The position numbers and the translations under genes are program-made. The notes below the pieces were generated by a model, which did no database searches, was not told where the DNA came from, and saw only the letters and a program-made list of their open reading frames with translations. From contig CALWTI010000006.1 in the NCBI GenBank assembly GCA_944384425.1, forward strand, positions 1-36,958: a stretch of DNA of 36,958 bases, in the 5' to 3' direction. Shown one piece after another: positions 9,147 to 16,509 of the stretch (the stretch's first letter is position 1; every line of letters begins with the position of its first letter). The stretch is from an uncultured Clostridia bacterium. Its GTDB lineage: Bacteria; Bacillota; Clostridia; Christensenellales; UBA1242.

Positions 9147-9761
9147 TTAAAATATTTGGTTATAAAGTAAATTAAAAAGTTGCTTTGTTGATTTTTGTTT
9201 TACATCATCTAAATTTTCAACATCTTTTAAAATGTTTTGAAGTTTGCTATCAACATCATCTTGATTTTGTGCCTTAATTCTATTTTTATTATACACAAAT
9301 TCCAAAAGTTTGTCTGTTGGGGTGTCAATGCCTAAGTAATACATCTCTCCCAAAACATCTATAATGTATGCGATTGCCCAATCTGAATCAGCATTGTAAT
9401 CTTTTAAATATGATGCTATTTGCTCTTTGCACGAAGCTCTATCCTTTTTTGTGGCAAGCTTACTAAAAATTTCACTTTTGAAAAAGTCTTCAATTGTACC
9501 AATTTTAGCCTCGCGTTTATATACTTCACCATTTTCAACAAGATACACGTCTTCGCAAAAGTCTGGACTAAGTGAATCAAGCATTTTTCTATAACACAAC
9601 TCATCATCAACTAGTATTGGACACTTTTCAATGTAATGCCCAGCTATTACAGCAATCTCACTGACGGCAGGGCAAAGAGATATGCCACTATTTGTTGCGA
9701 CATCTTTTAGTCCATAATACTTTGAACTGTCTTTTGTAGACAAATAAAAACATTTATTCAT
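9147..9761 (-). CDS. Hypothetical protein, 204 aa, coupled to the FN3-like membrane protein
   Basis: I do not recognise this family. It is soluble and acidic, with no signal peptide or membrane helix. The first half contains several Cys (C5, C30, C48, C56, C69) and an ISLCPAVSEIAVIAGHYIEKC segment; the second half is helical and charged. The start codon overlaps the stop of the upstream gene by one base (TAATG), so the two proteins are translationally coupled and probably work together. A terminator follows at 9110-9133. Confidence 0.75.
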   Translation of the reverse strand: MNKCFYLSTKDSSKYYGLKDVATNSGISLCPAVSEIAVIAGHYIEKCPILVDDELCYRKMLDSLSPDFCEDVYLVENGEVYKREAKIGTIEDFFKSEIFSKLATKKDRASCKEQIASYLKDYNADSDWAIAYIIDVLGEMYYLGIDTPTDKLLEFVYNKNRIKAQNQDDVDSKLQNILKDVENLDDVKQKSTKQLFNLLYNQIF

Positions 9762-10756
9762 TAGTATGACATCCCTAAATCATTTGATACGTAATTTGAT
9801 TTTTGATTTTTTTCTACTTCTTTCGCATAATCAGCAAAGTCGCCAGTAAGTTCAACGAAAGTGTTTTCTATCATCCCTTTTAATGGGGCATTTTTCACAG
9901 CCGTAGTGTATTTGTATCTCTCGTTGTTTGAATCTCCGACATACATGCTTACATTGTATGAACAGTATTTCGTTTCTCCAGTTTTTGTCGCTTTAATAAT
10001 ACCTTTTATTCCTACCGTATCACTTGCAAGTTCGTATGCCTGACTTGTAACGAAACTTACTTGGTAGCCAGCATCAGCAAGCTCTTGCATCTTCTCGCTT
10101 TTCTCCTCTCTTGCCAAGAAAGATGACGCAGTGTCATAGTCTTTTGCAAGATAATAATTATCTACATATGTTGTATCTTGTACACCCATATCCAAAGCTT
10201 CATTTAAACTTGTAATAGTATCATTGTAAGCACTGTGGTAGGTACATACGTAATTTTTCCCCATATCCTTAAACACTGCCGTAGTGTAAAGTACATTGTC
10301 AACCGCATGCATAGCAACAACTTTTTGCAAATCCATGTTGCTACCTGGAATGCTTTGTGCAAATCTATCAACTTTGTTAACTATATTTTGTTGATCCACA
10401 GTTATGACAAAAGGTTCTGACCAGTCAGAAGTTGCAAATCTACCTGTGCTATCGCACGCTTGAATTTTAACTGTAAACTCTGTGACATTTTTGTCAAGAT
10501 TTACTTTGTAATATTCTTCTTTGACACTTTCCACTTTGTCGTTTACGCTGACATTGTATGAGTTTGCCCCATAAACTTCTTCCCACGAAAGAACATCACT
10601 TGGATAATTGTAGTCAACGTGCTGAACTGTGGCAAGTTTTATATCGTCATTATTGAACATACCTGTTTTTGAAACGAAAGAAAGAACTGCAACTGCCGCA
10701 CCAACTGCGACAAGTCCGCCAATTATTCCCCCGATAATTTTTCCTGCTTTACCCAT
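9761..10756 (-). CDS. Membrane-anchored protein with a fibronectin type III-like domain
   Basis: 331 residues. The N-terminus has a glycine-rich membrane helix (residues 5-28, GGIIGGLVAVGAAVAVLSFV) without a lipobox, so it is probably a single-pass anchor with the bulk outside. Residues 40-125 look like a fibronectin type III fold (SWEEVYGANSYNVSVN, then FTVKIQACDSTG and WSEPFVITV). The rest (130-331) is a domain I do not recognise, containing several Tyr and Cys. It has its own promoter (10780-10808), an AAGGAG site, and is divergent from the Ig-like protein at 10895, suggesting a cell-surface pair. Ligand unknown. Confidence 0.75.
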   Translation of the reverse strand: MGKAGKIIGGIIGGLVAVGAAVAVLSFVSKTGMFNNDDIKLATVQHVDYNYPSDVLSWEEVYGANSYNVSVNDKVESVKEEYYKVNLDKNVTEFTVKIQACDSTGRFATSDWSEPFVITVDQQNIVNKVDRFAQSIPGSNMDLQKVVAMHAVDNVLYTTAVFKDMGKNYVCTYHSAYNDTITSLNEALDMGVQDTTYVDNYYLAKDYDTASSFLAREEKSEKMQELADAGYQVSFVTSQAYELASDTVGIKGIIKATKTGETKYCSYNVSMYVGDSNNERYKYTTAVKNAPLKGMIENTFVELTGDFADYAKEVEKNQKSNYVSNDLGMSY

Positions 10757-10779
10757 TTTTATTTTCTCCTTATGGGGAA

Positions 10780-10808
10780 ATTATACCACACCATTTCGAG
10801 TTTTGCAA
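10780..10808 (-). promoter_or_regulatory. Promoter of the FN3-like protein operon
   Basis: On the minus strand: TTGCAA (10803-10808), 17 bp, TATAAT (10780-10785), with an extended -10 TGG. The predicted start near 10773 leaves a short leader that carries the AAGGAG site. Confidence 0.75.
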
Positions 10809-10884
10809 TATGTAAATGTATTTGAAAAATTTCTTGTGGAAAAATTTGTCAAATTGTTTCAATTTTTGTCTATTTTTGGTGTAT

Positions 10885-10890
10885 TATAAT
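10885..10890 (+). promoter_or_regulatory. -10 element of the Ig-like gene, 4 nt from its ATG
   Basis: A perfect TATAAT ends only 4 nt before the ATG at 10895. No clear -35 is seen at 16-18 bp and no Shine-Dalgarno precedes the ATG. If this -10 is used, the transcript begins at or within the start codon. Confidence 0.5.
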
Positions 10891-10894
10891 TGTT

Positions 10895-12466
10895 ATGAAA
10901 ACAAAAATAATTTCAGTTTTGAGCTTTGTAATTTGTGCCATTGTTGTTGTTCTTTGCGTGGTTATAATCAATAGCACAAAAATACCAACAAATCCTAATC
11001 ATGAACAAAGTACCGAAGATGGTGCAAGTGGGAACATTACGCAAGGTGAAGATTTGTCTATATCTCTCACCTGCCAAGATATTGAAATGTATATAGATGA
11101 CCAATTTAGTACAATAATATTTAGCACCAACTTAAAAGAAAATTACACCATTTCTTATGATTATGACAAAACAAAACTTTCAATAATTGATAATAAAATT
11201 TACCCTCTTGTGAGTGGAGAATATAATGTTGTTATGACAATATCCACAACCGCCCAAAAGACCGCGTCGGACAACTTCACCGTAACAGTTTTTGAAACGG
11301 TTACAGATGCCAGTGCAAAAGTTTTTAAAGACGAAACAACAGTCGATGCTTTGTTTTGTAACGAAAGTTACAACATTGTGTTTTCTATAAACGCCACAAT
11401 GCACACAAATTTTAACATCGACAAAAGTGAAAACATTTCAAACCTAACGATAGTTCCAAGTGATGACAAACAAAAAATTATTTTTTCTTTTAATGTGACA
11501 AAATGCGAAAATACCGAATTTATTTTCAGTTACCGAAGCTTCACAAAAACTTTCACATTCCCAGTTTATAATTACATCAATAATTTTGATGTCAACTTTT
11601 CTAATAGTTTTAGTGGTGATGTACTTACTCTATATCTTTTTGATAGTGACCACTCCACCGATGCGAATTTAGACGAAAAATTTAATAGTGCAACTTTTGA
11701 AATTTCAACCAACGAAGACGCCATGCAAAAATTTGACGCTACAATTATAAACACTGACATCGCCCAAATCGTTGATAATAAAATTGTGGCACTAAAAGAG
11801 GGACAAACATCTTTTGTTATAAACGCGCAAGATGGTTCAAACTTTTCAAAGTCGATTACTGTGTCTGTGCAAACAATAAAAGTACAAAATATCACAACAA
11901 GTGTTGAGGAAGTACAATTAAAAGTCGGCGAAAGTTTTGAGATTGAATATTCATATTCTCCAGTCTATGCCATCTGCGATTTTGAAGTCGTATCTAATGG
12001 GTTAACTATTGAAAACAACATTATTATCGCAAATAGCACAGGTAGTTATGAAATAACAATTTATGACAACTTATCAAATAAAAGTGCAAAAATTTATGTT
12101 ACGGTCATTGAAGATGACGCCAACAAAACACACTTTAAAGTTGAATTTAATCAATCGTTTATTGATACATACAATGCCACTTTTTTAGACAATACTTTGA
12201 CAGTTGACACTGATGGCAAAGAAATTCAAATCCCTTTTTCGTTTGCGATAATTTATGGCGACGGAGATAGCTATGAAGGTGAAATTACAACAGATATTAG
12301 TATATCCATAGACAATTTTTCTGACATTACTTTTAAGCCTATAATTGAAGTAAACACCTGCACATTAGTTGTGTCTGGGACAGGAAAAATAAATATCACT
12401 TTAACACTTCTTGTCAATGGGGAAAAGACAGACATAACCCACAATATCACAATTATCATTGAGTAA
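10895..12466 (+). CDS. Membrane-anchored Ig-like (BIG2-type) surface protein
   Basis: 523 residues. An N-terminal hydrophobic helix (residues 4-27) acts as signal or anchor; there is no lipobox and no LPxTG at the C-terminus. The exported part is Thr/Ser/Asn-rich beta-sandwich sequence. Residues 330-405 (VQNITTSVEEVQLKVGESFEI onwards) look like a bacterial Ig-like group 2 domain, and weaker Ig-like repeats appear earlier (about 50-130 and 240-330: VDNKIVALKEGQTSFVI, IDNKIYPLVSGEYNVVM). Function is unknown, possibly adhesion or envelope structure. There is no Shine-Dalgarno; see the leaderless finding. It is followed by the tRNA-Trp promoter. Confidence 0.75.
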   Translation: MKTKIISVLSFVICAIVVVLCVVIINSTKIPTNPNHEQSTEDGASGNITQGEDLSISLTCQDIEMYIDDQFSTIIFSTNLKENYTISYDYDKTKLSIIDNKIYPLVSGEYNVVMTISTTAQKTASDNFTVTVFETVTDASAKVFKDETTVDALFCNESYNIVFSINATMHTNFNIDKSENISNLTIVPSDDKQKIIFSFNVTKCENTEFIFSYRSFTKTFTFPVYNYINNFDVNFSNSFSGDVLTLYLFDSDHSTDANLDEKFNSATFEISTNEDAMQKFDATIINTDIAQIVDNKIVALKEGQTSFVINAQDGSNFSKSITVSVQTIKVQNITTSVEEVQLKVGESFEIEYSYSPVYAICDFEVVSNGLTIENNIIIANSTGSYEITIYDNLSNKSAKIYVTVIEDDANKTHFKVEFNQSFIDTYNATFLDNTLTVDTDGKEIQIPFSFAIIYGDGDSYEGEITTDISISIDNFSDITFKPIIEVNTCTLVVSGTGKINITLTLLVNGEKTDITHNITIIIE

Positions 12467-12470
12467 TTTG

Positions 12471-12499
12471 TTGACAAAAAGTTTATAATTTGTTAACAT
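12471..12499 (+). promoter_or_regulatory. Promoter of tRNA-Trp and the transglutaminase-like gene
   Basis: TTGACA (12471-12476), 17 bp, TAACAT (12494-12499), with an extended -10 TG at 12491-12492. The predicted start is near 12506, five nt before the tRNA. Confidence 0.75.
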
Positions 12500-12510
12500 T
12501 ATCAAGATTT

Positions 12511-12585
12511 AGGTGGGTAGTTCAATGGTAGAGTAACGGTCTCCAAAACCGTCTGTTGCAGGTTCGAGTCCTGTCCCACCTGCCA
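12511..12585 (+). tRNA. tRNA-Trp (anticodon CCA)
   Basis: AGGTGGG (12511-12517) pairs with CCCACCT (12575-12581); discriminator G, and CCA is encoded (12583-12585). The anticodon arm is ACGGT, loop CTCCAAA, ACCGT, giving anticodon CCA. The T arm is CAGGTTCGAGTCCTG. No terminator follows; the next coding start is 17 nt away. Confidence 0.97.
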
Positions 12586-12601
12586 AAATGAAGGTTTGTT
12601 T

Positions 12602-13957
12602 ATGATTTATTTAAATGACCTTGGGGAAAAATATGAAATACTTATCAAGTCTTGGAAGCTTGATAATTTTTCTTATTTATATCAAAAACAAAAAAACGAC
12701 AAAAAAATATGCGTAAATATTGACCTTGACAACTATCATAACTTTAATAATTTTTTTGCAATTTTAAGAGATATTTTGCCAATAAAAAACTTGTCTGAAA
12801 TTACTTTTTTCATATCATTAAAAAACAATTTGTTTGATGTTAAAGAATTTGAAAATATAAAAAAATTTAATAGGATACTAAAAACACAGAACTCAAAGCT
12901 TTATATCAAAGAATTTGATGTGCTATGGGAAATTGACGAAGTGCAAAAAACTTATGACTATATTTTGAACATAATCTCCGAAATATCTTCAAAAAAACTT
13001 TCGCCCCTTGAACAGTTTTTATATGCTTACAAAAAAATCGGTGAAAATGTGTACAAAGATGATAAAACACTTAAAAGTCTGGTCACTTCACATTCAATAT
13101 TTAGTTTGCAAAATAATGGAAATATTGTTTGTAGAAGTTATGCGCAAATGCTCAGCGAGATAATAAACGGTCTTAATAACGCCGATTTGTTATGCTACGA
13201 AAATGATGGAGCTTTGTTTGATGAAAATAAAAAACTTATCGGCTCTCACGCAATGAACGTTGTCATTTTAAAAGATGATAAATATAACATAAATGGAATA
13301 TATAGTGCTGATTGCACGTGGGATAGTTCAGATGCAAAAAACTTGCCAATTTATTTCAATTATTGTCTTATACCCCTTGATGATTTGAAATTTTATAGAG
13401 ATATGGAGTTTTATCCTCAGCCAAACAATAAATTTCAATACTTTTTAGAAGACGATAACTCAATGTGTCTTTATGATTACCAAAATAAAATCACTCTAGA
13501 TTTGTTAAAAAACCAACATCTTTTGGACATTGAAGAAGAAAGACAAAATTATAAAAATTATATTTTAGAAAATGAACCAAACAAAGCAAAATTTTTAAAC
13601 ACCACACCTTTTTCTGATGAAATTCTTGAATATAGATTTGTTAAAAGTTTATGCAACAAAATAAAACAACAATCTACAATTATTGACTATTCTTCTCTTG
13701 AAACGGCACTAATTACAGTGCTTGAAAGCCAAAATGTAGCCGATGCAAATGAAAACGCTAATAAAATCTTGGACTTGTCAAAGAAAAGAGCAATTAGCAA
13801 ATTTATATACGGGGCAAAAAACAGTGTGTATATTACATCAAAAAAAGAGTTTGATAGAAAAAAAATAATTGCCGAAGAAATGGCAAGATTAAAGCAAAAG
13901 CATAGAGAAATACAAGAAAAGAAAAAAAATAAACAAAATGACCATACTTTAGAATAA
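12602..13957 (+). CDS. Cytosolic transglutaminase-like (cysteine-protease fold) protein
   Basis: 451 residues from the ATG at 12602, which is preceded by AAGG at good spacing; an in-frame TTG at 12596 lies too close to that site. The middle carries a plausible Cys-His-Asp triad of the transglutaminase-like superfamily: NIVCRSYAQML (Cys177), GSHAMNVVI (His216) and SADCTWDSS (Asp237), comparable to the family pattern C-x-GYA, HAWN, D-x-TWD. No signal peptide is seen, so it is probably cytosolic, unlike many clostridial secreted members. The C-terminus (about 420-451) is a charged helix rich in Lys and Glu. Substrate unknown. It is likely co-transcribed with tRNA-Trp. It ends convergently to recR, with a repeat element between them. 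Confidence 0.75.
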   Translation: MIYLNDLGEKYEILIKSWKLDNFSYLYQKQKNDKKICVNIDLDNYHNFNNFFAILRDILPIKNLSEITFFISLKNNLFDVKEFENIKKFNRILKTQNSKLYIKEFDVLWEIDEVQKTYDYILNIISEISSKKLSPLEQFLYAYKKIGENVYKDDKTLKSLVTSHSIFSLQNNGNIVCRSYAQMLSEIINGLNNADLLCYENDGALFDENKKLIGSHAMNVVILKDDKYNINGIYSADCTWDSSDAKNLPIYFNYCLIPLDDLKFYRDMEFYPQPNNKFQYFLEDDNSMCLYDYQNKITLDLLKNQHLLDIEEERQNYKNYILENEPNKAKFLNTTPFSDEILEYRFVKSLCNKIKQQSTIIDYSSLETALITVLESQNVADANENANKILDLSKKRAISKFIYGAKNSVYITSKKEFDRKKIIAEEMARLKQKHREIQEKKKNKQNDHTLE

Positions 13958-13987
13958 GCGTACGGTTCAGCATGTAGACAAATAATC

Positions 13988-14110
13988 AGACTGCCTAAAA
14001 ACAAGTGAGACAAGGCTCGACAAGTCGTGACACGCACGAGTTTAGTTACCTAAACGACTGTCTAGGCTGACATAGCAGAAACAAAGTATTGCGCCGTTTT
14101 TTGGCAGTCT
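13988..14110. repeat. Stem-loop repeat element behind recR (123 bp)
   Basis: The outer arms AGACTGCCTAAAAAC (13988-14002) and GTTTTTTGGCAGTCT (14096-14110) pair with one mismatch. Inside are CACGCACGAG (14031-14040), the hairpin GTTTAG-TTAC-CTAAAC (14040-14055), GACTG, and the core word TAGCAGAAACAAAGTATT (14073-14090) that recurs at 24648 and 24885. The end of the element provides the TAG stop codon of recR. Confidence 0.75.
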
Positions 14111-14696
14111 AAATAGTTGTTCTTTTTTCTAACGCCCTTGACAACGTCACTTCATCAGCGAACTCAATATCACTACCCATGCTTATGCCCTGAGCAAGCC
14201 TTGTCACCTTCACTCCAAGTGGGGTGAGAAGTCTTGAAATATACATTGCAGTGGCATCGCCCTCGACATCGGGGTTTAGTGCCATGATAACTTCTTTCGT
14301 ATTGTACTTTTGCACACGAGTTAAAAGCTCTTTTATTCTTATGTCGTCTGGCCCACGATTTTCAAGCGGACTTATTGTGCCATTAAGCACATGAAATACG
14401 CCGTCGAAGTTTTTCACCTTTTCCATGACGGCAATATCTTTTGGCTCTTTGACAACGCAAATAGTGTCAGCACTTTTCTTTTTACATATTTCACATATAT
14501 CTTCTTCTGAAAAGTTGCCACACTCTTTGCAAAATTTGATGTTGTTTTTTGCATCAACTATGCTTTTGGCAAAGTCCTGCGCCTCTTCTTTTGTCTTGTT
14601 TAAAATGCTATAAGCATATCTTTGCGCCGTCTTGTAGCCAACCCCTGGGAGCGAGCGAAAACTGTTTATCAATTTTTCCAAACTTTCAATATACAT
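14109..14696 (-). CDS. recR: Recombination mediator RecR
   Basis: Works with RecF and RecO to load RecA at gaps in DNA. 195 residues, typical length. The N-terminal helix-hairpin-helix (LPGVGYKTAQRYA) is followed by a four-Cys zinc finger (C56, C59, C68, C71) and a Toprim domain (VKEPKDIAVME, ALNPDVEGDATAMYISRLL). It is the last gene of the dnaX-ybaB-recR operon, with a 1-nt gap after ybaB. The stop codon TAG overlaps the first bases of the repeat element at 13988-14110. Confidence 0.97.
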   Translation of the reverse strand: MYIESLEKLINSFRSLPGVGYKTAQRYAYSILNKTKEEAQDFAKSIVDAKNNIKFCKECGNFSEEDICEICKKKSADTICVVKEPKDIAVMEKVKNFDGVFHVLNGTISPLENRGPDDIRIKELLTRVQKYNTKEVIMALNPDVEGDATAMYISRLLTPLGVKVTRLAQGISMGSDIEFADEVTLSRALEKRTTI

Positions 14697-14697
14697 T

Positions 14698-15030
14698 TTA
14701 TAGTCCTTGTGGAAGATTTGGCAATTTTTCTTTTTCTGCCTTGGTTATCTTTTCAACAGCATCATTTATTGCAGAAACAATCAAATCTTCAAGCATTTCA
14801 ATATCTTCTGGGTCAACAACTTCTGGCTTTATCGTGACTTTTTTTGCCTTTTTGTCGCCAGTCATCACGACTTCAACCATATTTCCACCGCTTGTGCCGG
14901 TAAACTCTGTGCTTTCAAGTTCAAGTTTCGCCTTTTCCATATCTTCTTGCATCTTTTGTGCTTGACGCATAAGATTTTGAAGATTTGCTCCACCGAAGCC
15001 ACCACCAAAGCCACCTCTAAAATTGTTCAT
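14698..15030 (-). CDS. ybaB: YbaB/EbfC family nucleoid-associated protein
   Basis: Small dimeric DNA-binding protein; its role beside dnaX and recR is conserved in position but poorly defined. 110 residues. A Gly-rich start (FRGGFGGGFGG) is followed by the family helix QNLMRQAQKMQEDMEKAK and the conserved strand region (VVMTGDKKAKKVTIKPEVVDPED). AAGGAG precedes the ATG. It lies between the dnaX tau frame and recR in the usual order. Confidence 0.95.
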   Translation of the reverse strand: MNNFRGGFGGGFGGANLQNLMRQAQKMQEDMEKAKLELESTEFTGTSGGNMVEVVMTGDKKAKKVTIKPEVVDPEDIEMLEDLIVSAINDAVEKITKAEKEKLPNLPQGL

Positions 15031-15042
15031 AATTATTCTCCT

Positions 15043-15396
15043 TTAATCTGTTATTATTGTTTTATTGTCAAAAAATTTGTTTAATATTGCAATATTTTCG
15101 TCGTTTGACGCCTGTTTTTGCTTTTTTTGTATTTTAAACTTCTTTATATTAAACGCACCAAGTGCATTTTTGAGTTCGTCGTAATTTGTCTTATCATTTA
15201 ACATATTGACAACATAGTCTTCTTTTGAGGATATGACAAACTCGTCGCCGTCATATTCCACATCAGTTATGTCACCACACATGACGTGCAAAATTCTATC
15301 GTTATGCTCTCTAAGGTATAGCACAACTTTTCCCCACAGCATTTGAGCCGACATGGTTTCAGATTTCAAAACCTGCTCGGTTTTTCTAAATTTTAG
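15043..15396 (-). CDS. dnaX: DnaX tau-specific extension, reached by -1 frameshift
   Basis: This is the -1 frame after the A10 run at 15397-15406. Read from CTA (15394-15396) it gives 117 residues, including MLWGKVVLYLREHNDRI and a helical Lys-rich tail, which fit the C-terminal region of the tau subunit that contacts polymerase and helicase. The only in-frame initiator nearby is a TTG at 15369 without a ribosome site, so independent translation is unlikely. Fusion to the gamma frame would give a tau of about 482 residues. Its stop is 12 nt before ybaB. Confidence 0.8.
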   Translation of the reverse strand, partial: LKFRKTEQVLKSETMSAQMLWGKVVLYLREHNDRILHVMCGDITDVEYDGDEFVISSKEDYVVNMLNDKTNYDELKNALGAFNIKKFKIQKKQKQASNDENIAILNKFFDNKTIITD

Positions 15397-16490
15397 TTTT
15401 TTTTTTGGTCGCCCACTACTGCATCAATAAGTGCGCTTTCAAAAAGTGTTTTTGGCGACAGTGCAAATTTTAGTTCTGTTATCATCGCCGAAAAAACTTT
15501 CATATAGTACATTAGTTTTTGTATGTCAATCTTTTCAGATGTTTTTTTATACTCATTAAAAATTTCGTGAGTTAGTCCAAGCATATCCATTGCATCAGGG
15601 CAAGTCTTTGCAACAATCAAATCACGCACGCACTGAGTGATGTCTTTTGCAACGACATTCATATTTTTTCCACTTTTTTCAACTTTGTCAACAAGTGTAA
15701 GCGCTTGACCAATGTCTCCATTTGCTATCGCTTCCACAATTTTTAAATTTGTGTCATGATCTGTGGTGCCCAAAATTTTTGACACATCATCACTTTTTAT
15801 CTTACCGTTAGAAAATGCCACAATGCCATCTGCAATTGAAAGCAAATCCCTAACACTCCCCTGTGCCGCCTTGACAATTTGTGTGACAGCATCATCTTCA
15901 CACTCAATGTTTTCAAGTGCAAAAATGTGTTTTAAGTGATTTTTAAGCGTGCTGTCTGAAAGAAGATGAAAGTCAAATCTCATACAGCGTGAGGTTATTG
16001 TTGCAGGCAATTTCTGCACATCGGTTGTCGCCAAAATAAATACTATGTGAGAAGGTGGCTCTTCCAAAGTTTTGAGCAGTGCATTGAATGCACTTTCTGT
16101 AAGCATATGCACTTCATCAATTATATACACTTTGTACTTTGCCGAAACAGGCAAAAATTTCACCTTTTCGCGAATGTCACGAACTTCATCAACTCTGTTG
16201 TTTGACGCTGCATCAATCTCGACAATGTCAAGATTGTTTTCTTCACTAAGCGCTCTACAAACTTCGCACTTTCCACAAGGCGAGCCGTTTACTGGACTTA
16301 AACAGTTTATTGCCTTTGCAAAAATCTTCGCAGTACTTGTCTTGCCCGTTCCCCTACTTCCAGTGAAAAGATAGGCATGAGAAATATTTCCACTCATAAT
16401 TTGGTGGATAAGCGTCGTTGTTATGTGGTCTTGCCCAATAACTTCATCAAAAGTTTGTGGACGGTATTTCCTGTATAGTGCCTGATACAC
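15393..16490 (-). CDS. dnaX: DNA polymerase III subunit gamma (DnaX, zero frame)
   Basis: Clamp-loader ATPase that loads the beta sliding clamp. The zero frame has 365 residues: Walker A GSRGTGKTS (residues 45-53), zinc Cys C63, C72, C75, C78, Walker B VYIIDEVHML, sensor 1 ATTDVQKLPATITSRC, and a domain III ending FESALIDAVVGDQ. It stops directly after the A10 run (Gln-Lys-Lys-Asn-stop), matching a gamma-type short product; tau is in the -1 frame. The start is GTG at 16490 after AGGAG. It lies 19 nt after the glycosyltransferase and begins the dnaX-ybaB-recR block. Confidence 0.95.
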   Translation of the reverse strand: MYQALYRKYRPQTFDEVIGQDHITTTLIHQIMSGNISHAYLFTGSRGTGKTSTAKIFAKAINCLSPVNGSPCGKCEVCRALSEENNLDIVEIDAASNNRVDEVRDIREKVKFLPVSAKYKVYIIDEVHMLTESAFNALLKTLEEPPSHIVFILATTDVQKLPATITSRCMRFDFHLLSDSTLKNHLKHIFALENIECEDDAVTQIVKAAQGSVRDLLSIADGIVAFSNGKIKSDDVSKILGTTDHDTNLKIVEAIANGDIGQALTLVDKVEKSGKNMNVVAKDITQCVRDLIVAKTCPDAMDMLGLTHEIFNEYKKTSEKIDIQKLMYYMKVFSAMITELKFALSPKTLFESALIDAVVGDQKKN

Positions 16491-16509
16491 TGTTTTCTCC
16501 TAAAAAGTA

